A DNA stretch of 64,000 nt, taken from assembly GCF_016862895.1 (NCBI RefSeq), contig NZ_BONV01000008.1:62001-126000 (forward strand). Direction: 5' to 3'. The translations under genes and the position numbers were made by a program. Positions 30,644 to 38,181 of this stretch are shown one piece after another. The notes beneath the pieces were generated by a model that had not been told where the DNA came from, did not search any database, and was given only the letters and a program-made list of their open reading frames with translations. The number at the start of each line of letters is the position of its first letter. Position 1 is the stretch's first letter. The DNA is from Planotetraspora kaengkrachanensis. Its GTDB lineage: Bacteria; Actinomycetota; Actinomycetes; Streptosporangiales; Streptosporangiaceae.

Positions 30644-30940
30644 GTGCTAGCGGTCCGCGCGGGTACGCCGTACCTGCCCTGGCGCGATCCCGGCGAGGCG
30701 ACGCGTTTGCTTCGCTACGCCCTGCATCGGCAGGGATTCACCCACACCTACCAGAGCAACGGGAACGGCATGTCCGTGCTGTCGGTATCTACCGAACTGA
30801 CCGTCTGGTGCAAGAACGGATGCTTTGTGTGGAGCGAAGGTGATCTGGTGGTCACGCATCCGTCCGACGATCCCGACGGCGCGACACGCCTGATAATGCG
30901 GCATTACCGCGTGCCGGAGCAGCAGTCGGAGGACGGCTGA
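30644..30940 (+). CDS. Small protein of unknown function, 98 residues
   Basis: Starts at GTG 30644 with GGGGGTGAG upstream. The product (MLAVRAGTPYLPWRDPGEAT) looks like a compact soluble alpha/beta protein with a central strand-rich part (LTVWCKNGCFVWSEGDLVVTHPS). Two Cys lie four residues apart (WCKNGC), but no full metal site is visible. It has its own promoter and a strong tandem terminator and is divergent from the GntR gene, so it is probably the regulator's target. I recognise no family. Confidence 0.75.
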   Translation: MLAVRAGTPYLPWRDPGEATRLLRYALHRQGFTHTYQSNGNGMSVLSVSTELTVWCKNGCFVWSEGDLVVTHPSDDPDGATRLIMRHYRVPEQQSEDG

Positions 30941-30966
30941 TCCCCCTGAACTCCGCGCGAACAAGC

Positions 30967-31055
30967 GAGGCTTCGACCCCAACCCTCGCCGGGGTCGAAG
31001 CCTCCCGCCGGGGAGGTGCGCGTCCTGGCGGGTCCCCCACGCCCGCCAGGACGCG
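30967..31055 (+). terminator. Two tandem 14-bp hairpins after the 98-residue gene
   Basis: GAGGCTTCGACCCC (30967-30980) pairs perfectly with 30991-31004 (ten-base loop). 31019-31032 pairs perfectly with 31042-31055 (nine-base loop). Both lie in the gap before the SDR gene; together they should insulate the two transcription units. Confidence 0.8.
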
Positions 31056-31110
31056 TCGCCATCTCGATGACGCCCCGCCCCGAACGCCGCCGAGATCGCC
31101 CTGTCGCGTG

Positions 31111-31128
31111 ACCGACCGGTCGGTATGC
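31111..31128 (+). promoter_or_regulatory. TetR-type operator and -10 of the SDR gene
   Basis: ACCGACCGGTCGGT (31111-31124) is a perfect 14-bp palindrome of the kind TetR-family repressors bind. It runs into TATGCT (31123-31128), a -10 box seven bases before ATG 31136, so the message is probably leaderless. Binding would block RNA polymerase. No TetR gene is adjacent, so the repressor is elsewhere. Confidence 0.7.
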
Positions 31129-31135
31129 TGCGGGC

Positions 31136-31897
31136 ATGACTCTGTTCTCGGTGGAAGGCAAGACGGTCGTCGTCACCGGCGGCTCCCGCGGGATCGGCAA
31201 GATGATCGCGGCCGGTTTCCTCGACGCGGGCGCGACGGTCTACATCTCCTCGCGCAAGAAGGACGAGCTGGAGGCCACGGCTGCGGAGCTCGGATGCCAG
31301 GCCGTCCAGGCCGACCTGTCGACACCTGAGGGAGTGGAGACGCTCTTCGAGGCCGTCTCGGCCCGCGAGGACCGGCTCGACGTGCTCGTCAACAACGCCG
31401 GAGCGAGCTGGGGCGCCCCGCTGGAGGAGTATCCCGAGCACGCCTTCGACAAGCTCTGGAACATCAACGTCAAGGGGATCTTCTTCCTGACCCGCCGGTT
31501 CCTTCCTCTGCTCAGGGCGTCCGCGTCGGCCGACGACCCGGCCCGCGTGATCAACGTCGGCTCGATCGACGGCATCCGCGTCCCGGCCATGGAGAACTAC
31601 GCCTACTCGGCGGCCAAGGCCGGCGTGCACATGCTGACCCGGCACCTCGCCCACCAGCTCGCCCCGGAGTCGATCACCGTCAACGCCATCGCGCCCGGCC
31701 CGTTCGAGTCGAAGATGATGGCGTTCGTCCTCGACGACCCGGGAACGCGGTCCCTGGTCGAGAACTCGGTGCCGCTGGGACGGATCGGCCGGCCGGACGA
31801 CATGGCGGGCGCGGCCATCTATCTGGCCTCCCGCGCCGGCTCCTACCTCACCGGCGCGGTCATCCCCGTCGACGGCGGGATCTCCACCCACGGCTGA
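31136..31897 (+). CDS. Short-chain dehydrogenase/reductase (RhlG/FabG-like)
   Basis: 253 residues with the NADP-binding TGGSRGIG (14-21), NNAG (about 86-89), the catalytic Ser in NVGSIDG and Tyr-x-x-x-Lys in YAYSAAKAG (about 160), and the C-terminal SYLTGAVIPVDGG. This is a classical SDR, probably a 3-oxoacyl-type reductase as in the RhlG group. It begins at a likely leaderless ATG under a TetR-type operator. The substrate is unknown. Confidence 0.92.
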   Translation: MTLFSVEGKTVVVTGGSRGIGKMIAAGFLDAGATVYISSRKKDELEATAAELGCQAVQADLSTPEGVETLFEAVSAREDRLDVLVNNAGASWGAPLEEYPEHAFDKLWNINVKGIFFLTRRFLPLLRASASADDPARVINVGSIDGIRVPAMENYAYSAAKAGVHMLTRHLAHQLAPESITVNAIAPGPFESKMMAFVLDDPGTRSLVENSVPLGRIGRPDDMAGAAIYLASRAGSYLTGAVIPVDGGISTHG

Positions 31898-31948
31898 CCC
31901 GCGGCGACCTGCCCCCCGGAGAGGGCGCCGCCGCCTAGGATGACCGCC

Positions 31949-32419
31949 ATGACGCAGGTCGCGGTGTGCGGACCGGCCGACTGCACTCCCGAGGAGGCGG
32001 CGGCCGCCAGGGAGGTGGGCCGCCTGCTGGCCGAACAGGGCGCGGTGGTCTTGTGCGGAGGCTACGGCGGCGTCATGGCCGCGGCCGCCGCGGGCGCGCG
32101 CAGAGCCGGCGGCGTCGTGGTCGGCATCCTCTCCGGCCGGGACCGCACGGGGGCGAGCCGCGACCTGACGGTCGCGATCCCCACCGGCATGGGCGAGGCG
32201 CGCAACGCCCTCATCGTCCGCGCCGCCGACGCGGTCATCGTGGTCGGCGGCTCATGGGGCACGCTGTCCGAGCTCGCGCTGGCCCGGCGCGGGGGCACCC
32301 CTGTGATCACCCTCGGCGGATGGCGGATCCTCGACTCGGCGGGGAGCCCCGTCCCCGGGCCGGTCCCCGCCGACGACCCGTCCCGGGCCGTGCGTCTCGC
32401 CCTGGCCGGGCGCGCCTAG
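31949..32419 (+). CDS. LOG/SLOG-fold protein (TIGR00725-like)
   Basis: 156 residues from ATG 31949. The Rossmann-like nucleotide-binding motifs are LCGGYGGVMAAAAAGA (about 36-50) and VIVVGGSWGTLSELALA (about 95-110), the latter matching the GG-x-G-T-x-x-E signature of the LOG/lysine-decarboxylase-like superfamily. The family binds or cleaves nucleotides; the precise role here is unknown. TAGGAT (31937-31942) ends six bases upstream, hence a probable leaderless start. It follows the SDR gene by 51 bases. Confidence 0.8.
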   Translation: MTQVAVCGPADCTPEEAAAAREVGRLLAEQGAVVLCGGYGGVMAAAAAGARRAGGVVVGILSGRDRTGASRDLTVAIPTGMGEARNALIVRAADAVIVVGGSWGTLSELALARRGGTPVITLGGWRILDSAGSPVPGPVPADDPSRAVRLALAGRA

Positions 32420-32432
32420 CCGTACGCCTGCT

Positions 32433-32471
32433 GAGTGCGCCCGGTGAGTGCGCCTGGTGCGTGCGCCTCGG
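32433..32471. repeat. Three 13-bp tandem repeats
   Basis: GAGTGCGCCCGGT, GAGTGCGCCTGGT and GCGTGCGCCTCGG follow one another exactly, between converging genes. GCCTGC and GCAGGC flank them and could form a stem. Probably a small slippage array or terminator relic. Confidence 0.6.
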
Positions 32472-32478
32472 CAGGCCG

Positions 32479-33303
32479 TCAGAGGCTGTCCGCCAGCACC
32501 CGCGCGAACAGATCGGGCGCGTCCAGTTCGTAGCGCAGGAATAGGTACGGCTCGGCCGCCTCGAGCTCCATCAGCACCGGCTCCCCGCCCGGCATGCGGA
32601 CGAGGTCGACCCGGGCGTAGAGCAGCCGCTCCCCCACCTTGCTCAGGACGAGCTCCGCGAGGGTGAACTGGTCGTCGTCGGGATCGCGCAGGCGCGCCCG
32701 GTTGGCCTCGTCGATCGCCGTCTCGGTCAGCATCGGGTGGCGCCGTACGGCGTGGCTGAACTCGCCGCCGAAGTAGAGGAGGGACAGCTCTCCCTCGTGC
32801 TCGACCGCCTCGACGTACGGCTGCACCATGGCCGTCCGGCCCGCGCCGACGAGCTTGGCGACGTGCGCCTCGGCCATCTCGCGGTCGGCGGTCCGCACCG
32901 TGTCCCGCGCTCCCGCCGAGATCGCGGGCTTGACGACGTACTCCTCCCAGTCGGGAAGCTCCGTCTCCGTCCCCGGCTCGGCCCAGTGAGTGGGCACGGT
33001 CGGCACGCCCAGGCGGCGCAGGTAGGTCTTGTCGGTGTTCCACTCGAGCACGGACGCCGGGTTGAACAGCCGCGTCACCTGCTCGACCCGCCGGGCCCAG
33101 GCCGTGAAGTCGTCACGGCGCTCGATGTAGTCCCACGCCGAGCGGACGACGACCGCGTCGAAGGAGGACCAGTCGGCCCGGGGGTCGTCCCAGGCGAGCG
33201 TCGTCCCCTCGATGCCGGCGCCGAGCCAGGCGCCCAGCAGGATCTCCCGCTCGTCGTCGAACCGCGCCACAGGGTTGTCACAGGTGACGTATGCGACCTT
33301 CAT
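32479..33303 (-). CDS. ATP-grasp domain protein (RimK-like)
   Basis: 274 residues. The N-terminal Rossmann-like part (AYVTCDNP, VVVRSAWDYIERRDDF) is followed by the ATP-grasp region with EYVVKPAISAGARDT (about 122-136) and VQPYVEAVEHEGELSLLYFGGEFSHAV, then metal ligands in ARVDLVRMPGGEPVLMELEAAEPYLFL. Such enzymes form amide bonds with ATP, often on small molecules or peptides. No partner gene nearby reveals the substrate. Confidence 0.85.
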   Translation of the reverse strand: MKVAYVTCDNPVARFDDEREILLGAWLGAGIEGTTLAWDDPRADWSSFDAVVVRSAWDYIERRDDFTAWARRVEQVTRLFNPASVLEWNTDKTYLRRLGVPTVPTHWAEPGTETELPDWEEYVVKPAISAGARDTVRTADREMAEAHVAKLVGAGRTAMVQPYVEAVEHEGELSLLYFGGEFSHAVRRHPMLTETAIDEANRARLRDPDDDQFTLAELVLSKVGERLLYARVDLVRMPGGEPVLMELEAAEPYLFLRYELDAPDLFARVLADSL

Positions 33304-33370
33304 CGAGTTCTCATCTCCCCCTCGTCGGCGACCATCGTACGGATCGCGGGACGGGCGGGGAGAACCGGCG

Positions 33371-34858
33371 TCAGGCCTGCCCGGTCAGCACCTCCGCGGC
33401 GGCCTGGCCGCACACCCGGGCCGAGCCGTGGGTGGCGATGTGCACCGCGCCGAGGTCCGTACGGCCGGGCAGGCCCATCTCCACGATCACGCCGTCCGGG
33501 CGCGCGGCGAGGACGCGTTCCACGAAGTCCAGCTGCCAGAGGTGGCGGTGCGCGTCGCGTACGACGATCACCAGGGGCCGGTCGGCCGCCTCGCGGAGCG
33601 CGCGGTCGGGGGCTCCGTCCACGGCCTCCGGCTCGCTCAGCCGGGTGACCGTGGTGCCGGGCAGCAGCTTGCTCAGCGGCTCGCCCGCCCCCCACGGCAT
33701 GCCCTTGTCGATGGCCAGGTTGGTCTCGGGCGCCAGCTCGACCACGTGGGAGGCCACCGTCAGTGGCAGGACGGCGGGGCCGCCGCGCCTGAGGGTGACC
33801 TTGACGGCCCGGCGCGCCGCGGCGAGCCCGATCTCGTCGGGAAGCTCCGTCTCGGCCGCGGCGGCGTGCCATGAGGCGAGCTTGCGCACCCGCGCCGCGG
33901 CGTCGGCCAGCCGCTCTTCCGGCAGGGCGCCCGCCACGACGGCGTCGGCGACGGCGTCGCGGATGAGTTCGACCGTGGCCTCGTCGGAGTTCTCCCCGCC
34001 CACGCAGATGGAGTCGGCGCCCGCCGTGATGGCGAGCGCGCTCGCGCCACCCAGCCCGTAGCGCCCGGCCACCGCGGCCATCTCGATGCCGTCGGTGACG
34101 ATCAGCCCTTCGAAGCCGAGCCGGTTCCTGAGGAGGCCGGTGAGGATCTTCGGGCTGAGGGTGGCGGGAAGCTCCTCGTCGTACGCGGTCACGAGCAGGT
34201 GGCCCGTCATGACCGAGCGGACGCCCTCCTCGATCGCGGCGCGAAAGGGCCACAACTCCACCTCGTCCAGTTCCTCCGCCGAGGCGGTGACACGGGGGAT
34301 GCTGTGGTGCGAGTCCACCGACGTGTCGCCGTGACCGGGGAAGTGCTTGGCGCAGGCGGCCACACCGGCGGACTGCAGGCCGCGGATCCAGGCCGCGGTG
34401 TGCCTGGCGACCAGGGCGGGGTCGGCGCCGAACGACCGGAGGCCGATCACCGGGTTGTCGGGGTTGGAGTTGACGTCGGCCGCCGGGGCGAAGTCGATGT
34501 TCACTCCCGCCGCGTGCAGGTCGCGCCCGACGTCGCGGGCGACCTGCTCGGTCAGGGCCACGTCGTCGACCACGCCGAGCGCGTAGTTCCCCGGACGGGA
34601 GCTGCCGGTGCGGGCCTCCAGGCGGGTGACCTCGCCGGCCTCCTCGTCGATCCCGATGAGGATCTCGTCGTTCTCCGCGCGCAGGGCCGCGGTGAGATCG
34701 GCGAGATGCGCGGGGGTGTCGACGTTGCGGGAGAAGAGCACGACTCCGGCGAGTCCGTCGGCGAGCCGCCGGCGCACCCAGTCGGGCGCCGCGGTCCCCA
34801 CGAAGCCGGGGAGGAGGACGGTTTCGGCCAGACGGAGAAGGTCCGGGCTCCGTCTCAT
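33371..34858 (-). CDS. Glycoside hydrolase family 3, NagZ-like beta-N-acetylglucosaminidase
   Basis: 495 residues, no signal peptide, so cytoplasmic. The NagZ-type motif KHFPGHGDTSVDSHH (about 170-184) supplies the His/Asp general acid pair, and the nucleophile Asp is in VTDGIEMAAV (about 255). GFEGLIVTDG and the C-terminal domain fit longer actinobacterial GH3/NagZ proteins. The likely role is removal of GlcNAc from muropeptides or chitin fragments. A perfect 19-bp palindrome (34899-34917) lies about 40 bp upstream of the start. Amino-sugar genes recur downstream in this window. Confidence 0.88.
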   Translation of the reverse strand: MRRSPDLLRLAETVLLPGFVGTAAPDWVRRRLADGLAGVVLFSRNVDTPAHLADLTAALRAENDEILIGIDEEAGEVTRLEARTGSSRPGNYALGVVDDVALTEQVARDVGRDLHAAGVNIDFAPAADVNSNPDNPVIGLRSFGADPALVARHTAAWIRGLQSAGVAACAKHFPGHGDTSVDSHHSIPRVTASAEELDEVELWPFRAAIEEGVRSVMTGHLLVTAYDEELPATLSPKILTGLLRNRLGFEGLIVTDGIEMAAVAGRYGLGGASALAITAGADSICVGGENSDEATVELIRDAVADAVVAGALPEERLADAAARVRKLASWHAAAAETELPDEIGLAAARRAVKVTLRRGGPAVLPLTVASHVVELAPETNLAIDKGMPWGAGEPLSKLLPGTTVTRLSEPEAVDGAPDRALREAADRPLVIVVRDAHRHLWQLDFVERVLAARPDGVIVEMGLPGRTDLGAVHIATHGSARVCGQAAAEVLTGQA

Positions 34859-34898
34859 ACTGTGCTCACTGGGCAGCGCTCTGGCATGCGAGAAATCT

Positions 34899-34917
34899 AA
34901 TAGGAAACTTTCCTATT
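34899..34917. promoter_or_regulatory. Perfect palindrome AATAGGAAA-C-TTTCCTATT upstream of GH3
   Basis: Nine-base arms (34899-34907 and 34909-34917) are perfectly complementary around one C. TAGATT on the leftward strand lies at its edge and could be the -10 of the GH3 gene. The word resembles operators I recall for ROK or similar sugar-responsive regulators in actinomycetes; that link is from memory and uncertain. Confidence 0.6.
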
Positions 34918-35196
34918 CGCTAGTCTATTGACCTCGGATTTTACAGATCGACACGCGATGTCTTGCTCCGCGTCGAGAGAAAGGCCCGTGATCGTCGACG
35001 CCGGGGCCCGCCCGGCGGCCCCGGAGGCCGACGCGAGCCGCGCCCGGCATCGCCGAGCCCCCCGAGGAGACCGCCGACGACGGCCCGACGGCGTCACGTG
35101 TACGCTGTGGCCCCGCCGTACCGGCCGCCGACCAGGGGCGGAATGCCGAAGTCGTCCGTGGTCGCACGGTTATGTCCTTAGGGAAAGCTCCGGGCG

Positions 35197-35218
35197 TTCG
35201 AGCAAGAGCTTGCTTGAA
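35197..35218. promoter_or_regulatory. KstR2-like operator at the TetR promoter
   Basis: The core AGCAAGAGCTTGCT (35201-35214) fits the published KstR2 consensus A-n-CAAG-nn-CTTG-n-T exactly, and the arms extend outward with one mismatch (35197-35218). It ends eight bases before the regulator's ATG, so binding would block expression: autorepression. Confidence 0.7.
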
Positions 35219-35226
35219 GGCTCATA

Positions 35227-35910
35227 ATGGTCGGCGTGAACCAGCGTAAGAACTCCGGCGCCACCGCCGCTCCCGTACGGGCGAAGCGGACCGGCGCGAC
35301 CGGTCCGGCGTCGGAGCGGCGCGACCATCTCGTGAAGCTCGCCGCCGAACTCTTCGCACGCAAGGGCTTCCAGGCCACCACGGTCCGCGAGATCGCCGAC
35401 GAGGCGGGCATCCTCTCCGGGAGCCTCTATCACCACTTCGACTCCAAGGAGACGATCGTCGACGAGGTGCTCCGCACCTTCCTCGAGGATCTGATCGCGC
35501 GGTACCGCGCCGCGCTGGCCGACGCCGAGGACGCGCGGGAGGCCCTGTCCCAGCTGGTCACCATCGGTTTCCACACGCTCGAGCCGCACCGCGCCGCCAT
35601 CACCGTCATGCAGAACGACTGGAACTACCTCCGTTCGCTGCCCGGCGACCGCTTCGACTACCTCGTCCGGGCCGAGGACGAGGTCGAGCGCATGTGGATG
35701 GAGCAGATCAGGCGCGGCCAGGCGAGCGGCCAGTTCCGCGCCGACGTCGACCCCAAGCTCACCTACCGCATGATCCGCGACGGGATCTGGGTGGCGGTCC
35801 GGTGGTTCCGCCCCGGCGGACGGCTCGACACCGACGCCCTCGCCGACCACTACATCAGGGTGCTGTTCGACGGACTCGCCACCGGGGACCGGACGACGCA
35901 GCCGGCATGA
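35227..35910 (+). CDS. TetR-family regulator resembling KstR2
   Basis: 227 residues with a 30-residue basic tail ahead of the TetR helix-turn-helix (ATTVREIADEAGILSGSLYHHF, in two parts about 55-76). The stretch GILSGSLYHHF, followed by SKETIVDEVLR, and the C-terminal RMIRDGIWVAVRWFRPGG closely resemble mycobacterial KstR2 as I remember it. KstR2 controls late steroid (HIP) catabolism and responds to a CoA thioester. The matching operator upstream supports the assignment. GAAGG precedes ATG 35227. It overlaps the AlkD-like gene by four bases. Confidence 0.82.
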   Translation: MVGVNQRKNSGATAAPVRAKRTGATGPASERRDHLVKLAAELFARKGFQATTVREIADEAGILSGSLYHHFDSKETIVDEVLRTFLEDLIARYRAALADAEDAREALSQLVTIGFHTLEPHRAAITVMQNDWNYLRSLPGDRFDYLVRAEDEVERMWMEQIRRGQASGQFRADVDPKLTYRMIRDGIWVAVRWFRPGGRLDTDALADHYIRVLFDGLATGDRTTQPA

Positions 35911-36590
35911 CACTCGTCGAGAAGGTGCGGGCCGCGCTCGCCGAGGTCGCCGATCCCTCGCGCGCCCCCGCCATGCAGGCGTACATGAAATCGGCGATGC
36001 CGTTCTTCGGAGTGACGGCCGTGCCCCGGCGCGCCGCCCTGCGGCGGGTCTTCGCCGAGCACCGGCTGGAGTCGGCCCCCGAGTGGCGCAGGACCGTGCT
36101 CGCGCTGTGGCGCGAGGCCGAGTACCGCGAGGAGCGGTACGCCGCGATCGAGTTGTCCGGCTTCCGCTACTACAAGCCCTGGCAGACCCTCTACACGCTG
36201 CCCATGTACGAGGAGATGATCGTCACCGGCGCCTGGTGGGACTTCGTGGACGAACTCGCCGTCCACAGGATCGGGCCGCTGCTGCGGCTGTTCCCGGAGA
36301 CGATGCGCCCGTTGATGCTGGAATGGGCCCACCAGCCGGACCGGTGGAAGCGCCGCACGGCGATCATCTGCCAGAACTCGTTCAAGCACGGCACCGACCG
36401 CGGACTCCTGTACGCCTGCATCGAGCCGAGCCTGCCGGACATCGACTTCTTCACCCGCAAGGCCATCGGCTGGGCCCTGCGCGAGTACGCCAAGACCGAC
36501 CCGGCCGAGGTCGTGCGTTATGTCGGCCATCAGGGCATCTCCGGGCTGTCGCGGCGCGAGGCCCTGCGCAACGTCCCCGGCCAGGACTGA
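35907..36590 (+). CDS. AlkD-like DNA alkylation repair protein
   Basis: 227 residues starting at the ATGA overlap with the TetR stop. Helical repeats typical of the AlkC/AlkD HEAT-like superfamily are seen (YMKSAMPFFGVTAVPRR, WWDFVDELAVHRIGPLL, WKRRTAIICQNSFKHGTD, FTRKAIGWALREYAKTDP). The Trp-Trp-Asp and the Arg/Lys-rich repeats match AlkD, a glycosylase for bulky and cationic alkylated bases. Coupling to a KstR2-like regulator is odd and may simply reflect shared transcription. Confidence 0.88.
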   Translation: MTLVEKVRAALAEVADPSRAPAMQAYMKSAMPFFGVTAVPRRAALRRVFAEHRLESAPEWRRTVLALWREAEYREERYAAIELSGFRYYKPWQTLYTLPMYEEMIVTGAWWDFVDELAVHRIGPLLRLFPETMRPLMLEWAHQPDRWKRRTAIICQNSFKHGTDRGLLYACIEPSLPDIDFFTRKAIGWALREYAKTDPAEVVRYVGHQGISGLSRREALRNVPGQD

Positions 36591-36642
36591 GCCCGCGGGG
36601 ATCGTCGCGCAGGAGCCGGGGCCGGCGGCCGTTCGCCGCTGA

Positions 36643-36673
36643 CGGCTCGCGCGCCCCGAATACGCGCGAGCCG
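36643..36673. terminator. Bidirectional hairpin between alkD-like and GH16 genes
   Basis: CGGCTCGCGCG (36643-36653) and CGCGCGAGCCG (36663-36673) form a perfect 11-bp stem with a nine-base loop, between two converging genes. Confidence 0.75.
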
Positions 36674-36689
36674 AGCCTGTCAGCGCCGG

Positions 36690-38105
36690 TCAGGCGGCCG
36701 GAACCGTGTCGACCCAGGTGGTCGACGCCGTGCGGTAGCCGTTGACCCGGTTGGTCACTTCACTGGGCGCGACGACCTCGTTCTTCGCGTGGTAGAACCA
36801 GTCGACCTGCTGGACGTACGTGCGCGGGGTCGGGCTGCCGATCTGGCCGCCGCTGATGAACCACAGGTTGAAGTTCACCGACTGCATGGTCTCCGGGTAG
36901 TAGACGCCGCCGTGCTCCGCGAAGAGCGCGCCGTCGATGTAGTACCTGATCGTGCCGCCGGACACCTGCAGCACCAGGTCGTGCCAGCCGTTGTAGCTCT
37001 GCCGCAGCTCATTGTGGACGTTGACGGCCAGCCAGGGCTCGTTCTGGTAGGTCTCCCACGAGGTGGCGTACATGATGTTGGACGGCTCGCCCCAGCCTCC
37101 GTTGGGCAGGTACTCGAAGTCCTGCTCGCTGTAGTCCGGGTCGAGGTCCCGGTTGAGCGGCGTGATCGTGAAGAAGGTCTGCACGATGGCGTCGCCGTCC
37201 GGACCGCTGACGGGCGCGTCGGAGAACTTCAACCGGGCGGCGTAGGTGCCCTCGAGGAACTTGCGCTGGTTCAGGACCTCCGACTGCTGGGTGCCGGAAC
37301 CGGTGCCGTCGGTGACCGACTTGAGCTGCAGGGCCTTGTTGGAACCGGATACGACCGGGAAGGAGACGTTCTCCTTGGGCCAGGAGGCGCCGGGGATGCC
37401 GGGGCCACCCTGGTTGGTACGGATAGTCCAGTTGTGCGCGTTGATCCGCGTGTCGTTGGCGTCGGTGTAGGAGAAGTCGTCGAACACGACTCCCGCGTTG
37501 CCGCCCGTGGGCGGCGGGCTGGGCGACGTGGGGGGTGTGGGGGTCGGCGTCTGCGTCGGGTCGCCGCCGGCGGGGGCGTCGCCCCAGACGAGCGTGCCGT
37601 TCTGGTAGGCGGTCACCTTCGTCCAGTCCCCGTAAGTGGTCCTGGAGGCGCCGAAGGAGTAGTCGTCGCTCTGCGTGATCCGCTGCCAGTCCGCGCGGTA
37701 GAAGCGCAGTTGCAGGTCGCTCGTCTGGGCGCCCGGAGCCAGCGTGCCCGAGGTGAAGCCCACCTCGAGGTAGCGGTCGGCGGTCGCCGTCCCGGGTGAG
37801 ATCGTGCCGAACGTGCCGGTCACGGTCGAGCAGGAGACGACCGCCCACGAGCAGGCGAAGCGGTACTGCTGGGTCGGCGAGTCCGCCTTGAAGTAGTAGC
37901 GGATCTTCACCGAGCTCAGCGGCACTGCGGCGGTGCCGCTGTTGATCAGGTTGAACCACGGTTCGACCTGGTCCGCCGTGGCCCCGGCGGCGCTCGTCTT
38001 GTACTGGACGCGGAGTGAGGTCGCGGCGTCGGCCGGAAGGGCGGCCACGCCGATGAGAGCGAGGGCGGACACGAGCCCGCCGGCTAACCACTTCTTGCTG
38101 GACAC
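36690..38105 (-). CDS. Secreted GH16-like glycanase with N-terminal CBM3
   Basis: 471 residues. A Sec signal peptide (about 1-28, ending ADAA) is followed by a family 3 carbohydrate-binding module (about 30-165; LRVQYKTSAAGATADQVEPW, INSGTAAVPLSSVKIRYYF). A Pro/Thr/Ser linker (about 178-200) leads to a GH16-like jelly roll with the E-x-D-x-x/x-E type centre in SEQDFEYLPNGG (about 345). CBM3 binds crystalline cellulose or chitin; GH16 enzymes cut beta-1,3/1,4 glucans or related polymers. AAGGAAAGG precedes GTG 38105. It lies at the end of the amino-sugar uptake locus. Confidence 0.85.
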   Translation of the reverse strand: MSSKKWLAGGLVSALALIGVAALPADAATSLRVQYKTSAAGATADQVEPWFNLINSGTAAVPLSSVKIRYYFKADSPTQQYRFACSWAVVSCSTVTGTFGTISPGTATADRYLEVGFTSGTLAPGAQTSDLQLRFYRADWQRITQSDDYSFGASRTTYGDWTKVTAYQNGTLVWGDAPAGGDPTQTPTPTPPTSPSPPPTGGNAGVVFDDFSYTDANDTRINAHNWTIRTNQGGPGIPGASWPKENVSFPVVSGSNKALQLKSVTDGTGSGTQQSEVLNQRKFLEGTYAARLKFSDAPVSGPDGDAIVQTFFTITPLNRDLDPDYSEQDFEYLPNGGWGEPSNIMYATSWETYQNEPWLAVNVHNELRQSYNGWHDLVLQVSGGTIRYYIDGALFAEHGGVYYPETMQSVNFNLWFISGGQIGSPTPRTYVQQVDWFYHAKNEVVAPSEVTNRVNGYRTASTTWVDTVPAA

Positions 38106-38181
38106 TGTCGTCCTTTCCTTGGGTGCGGTCCCCCGTGGTCTGTGGTCCCCCTGCTCCCCGTGTGCGCGGCCGCCCTGGCGT

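Larger units (their letters stand above)
34859..35226. promoter_or_regulatory. 368-bp divergent intergenic region
   Basis: No convincing gene; short open frames here lack coding character. It contains the 19-bp palindrome near the GH3 gene, a hairpin CCGGGGCC (35001-35008) with GGCCCCGG (35017-35024), and a KstR2-like site beside the TetR start. The first 90 bases are notably A/T-rich for this genome. Confidence 0.5.

Noticed and set aside
31949-32419. Lysine decarboxylase
   Set aside because: The old label for this superfamily is misleading; the GG-x-G-T-x-x-E motif belongs to LOG/SLOG nucleotide-binding proteins.
34925-35167. 80-codon leftward frame in the GH3/TetR gap
   Set aside because: Arg/Gly/Pro-rich composition typical of random GC-rich frames, no ribosome site, and no support for translation.
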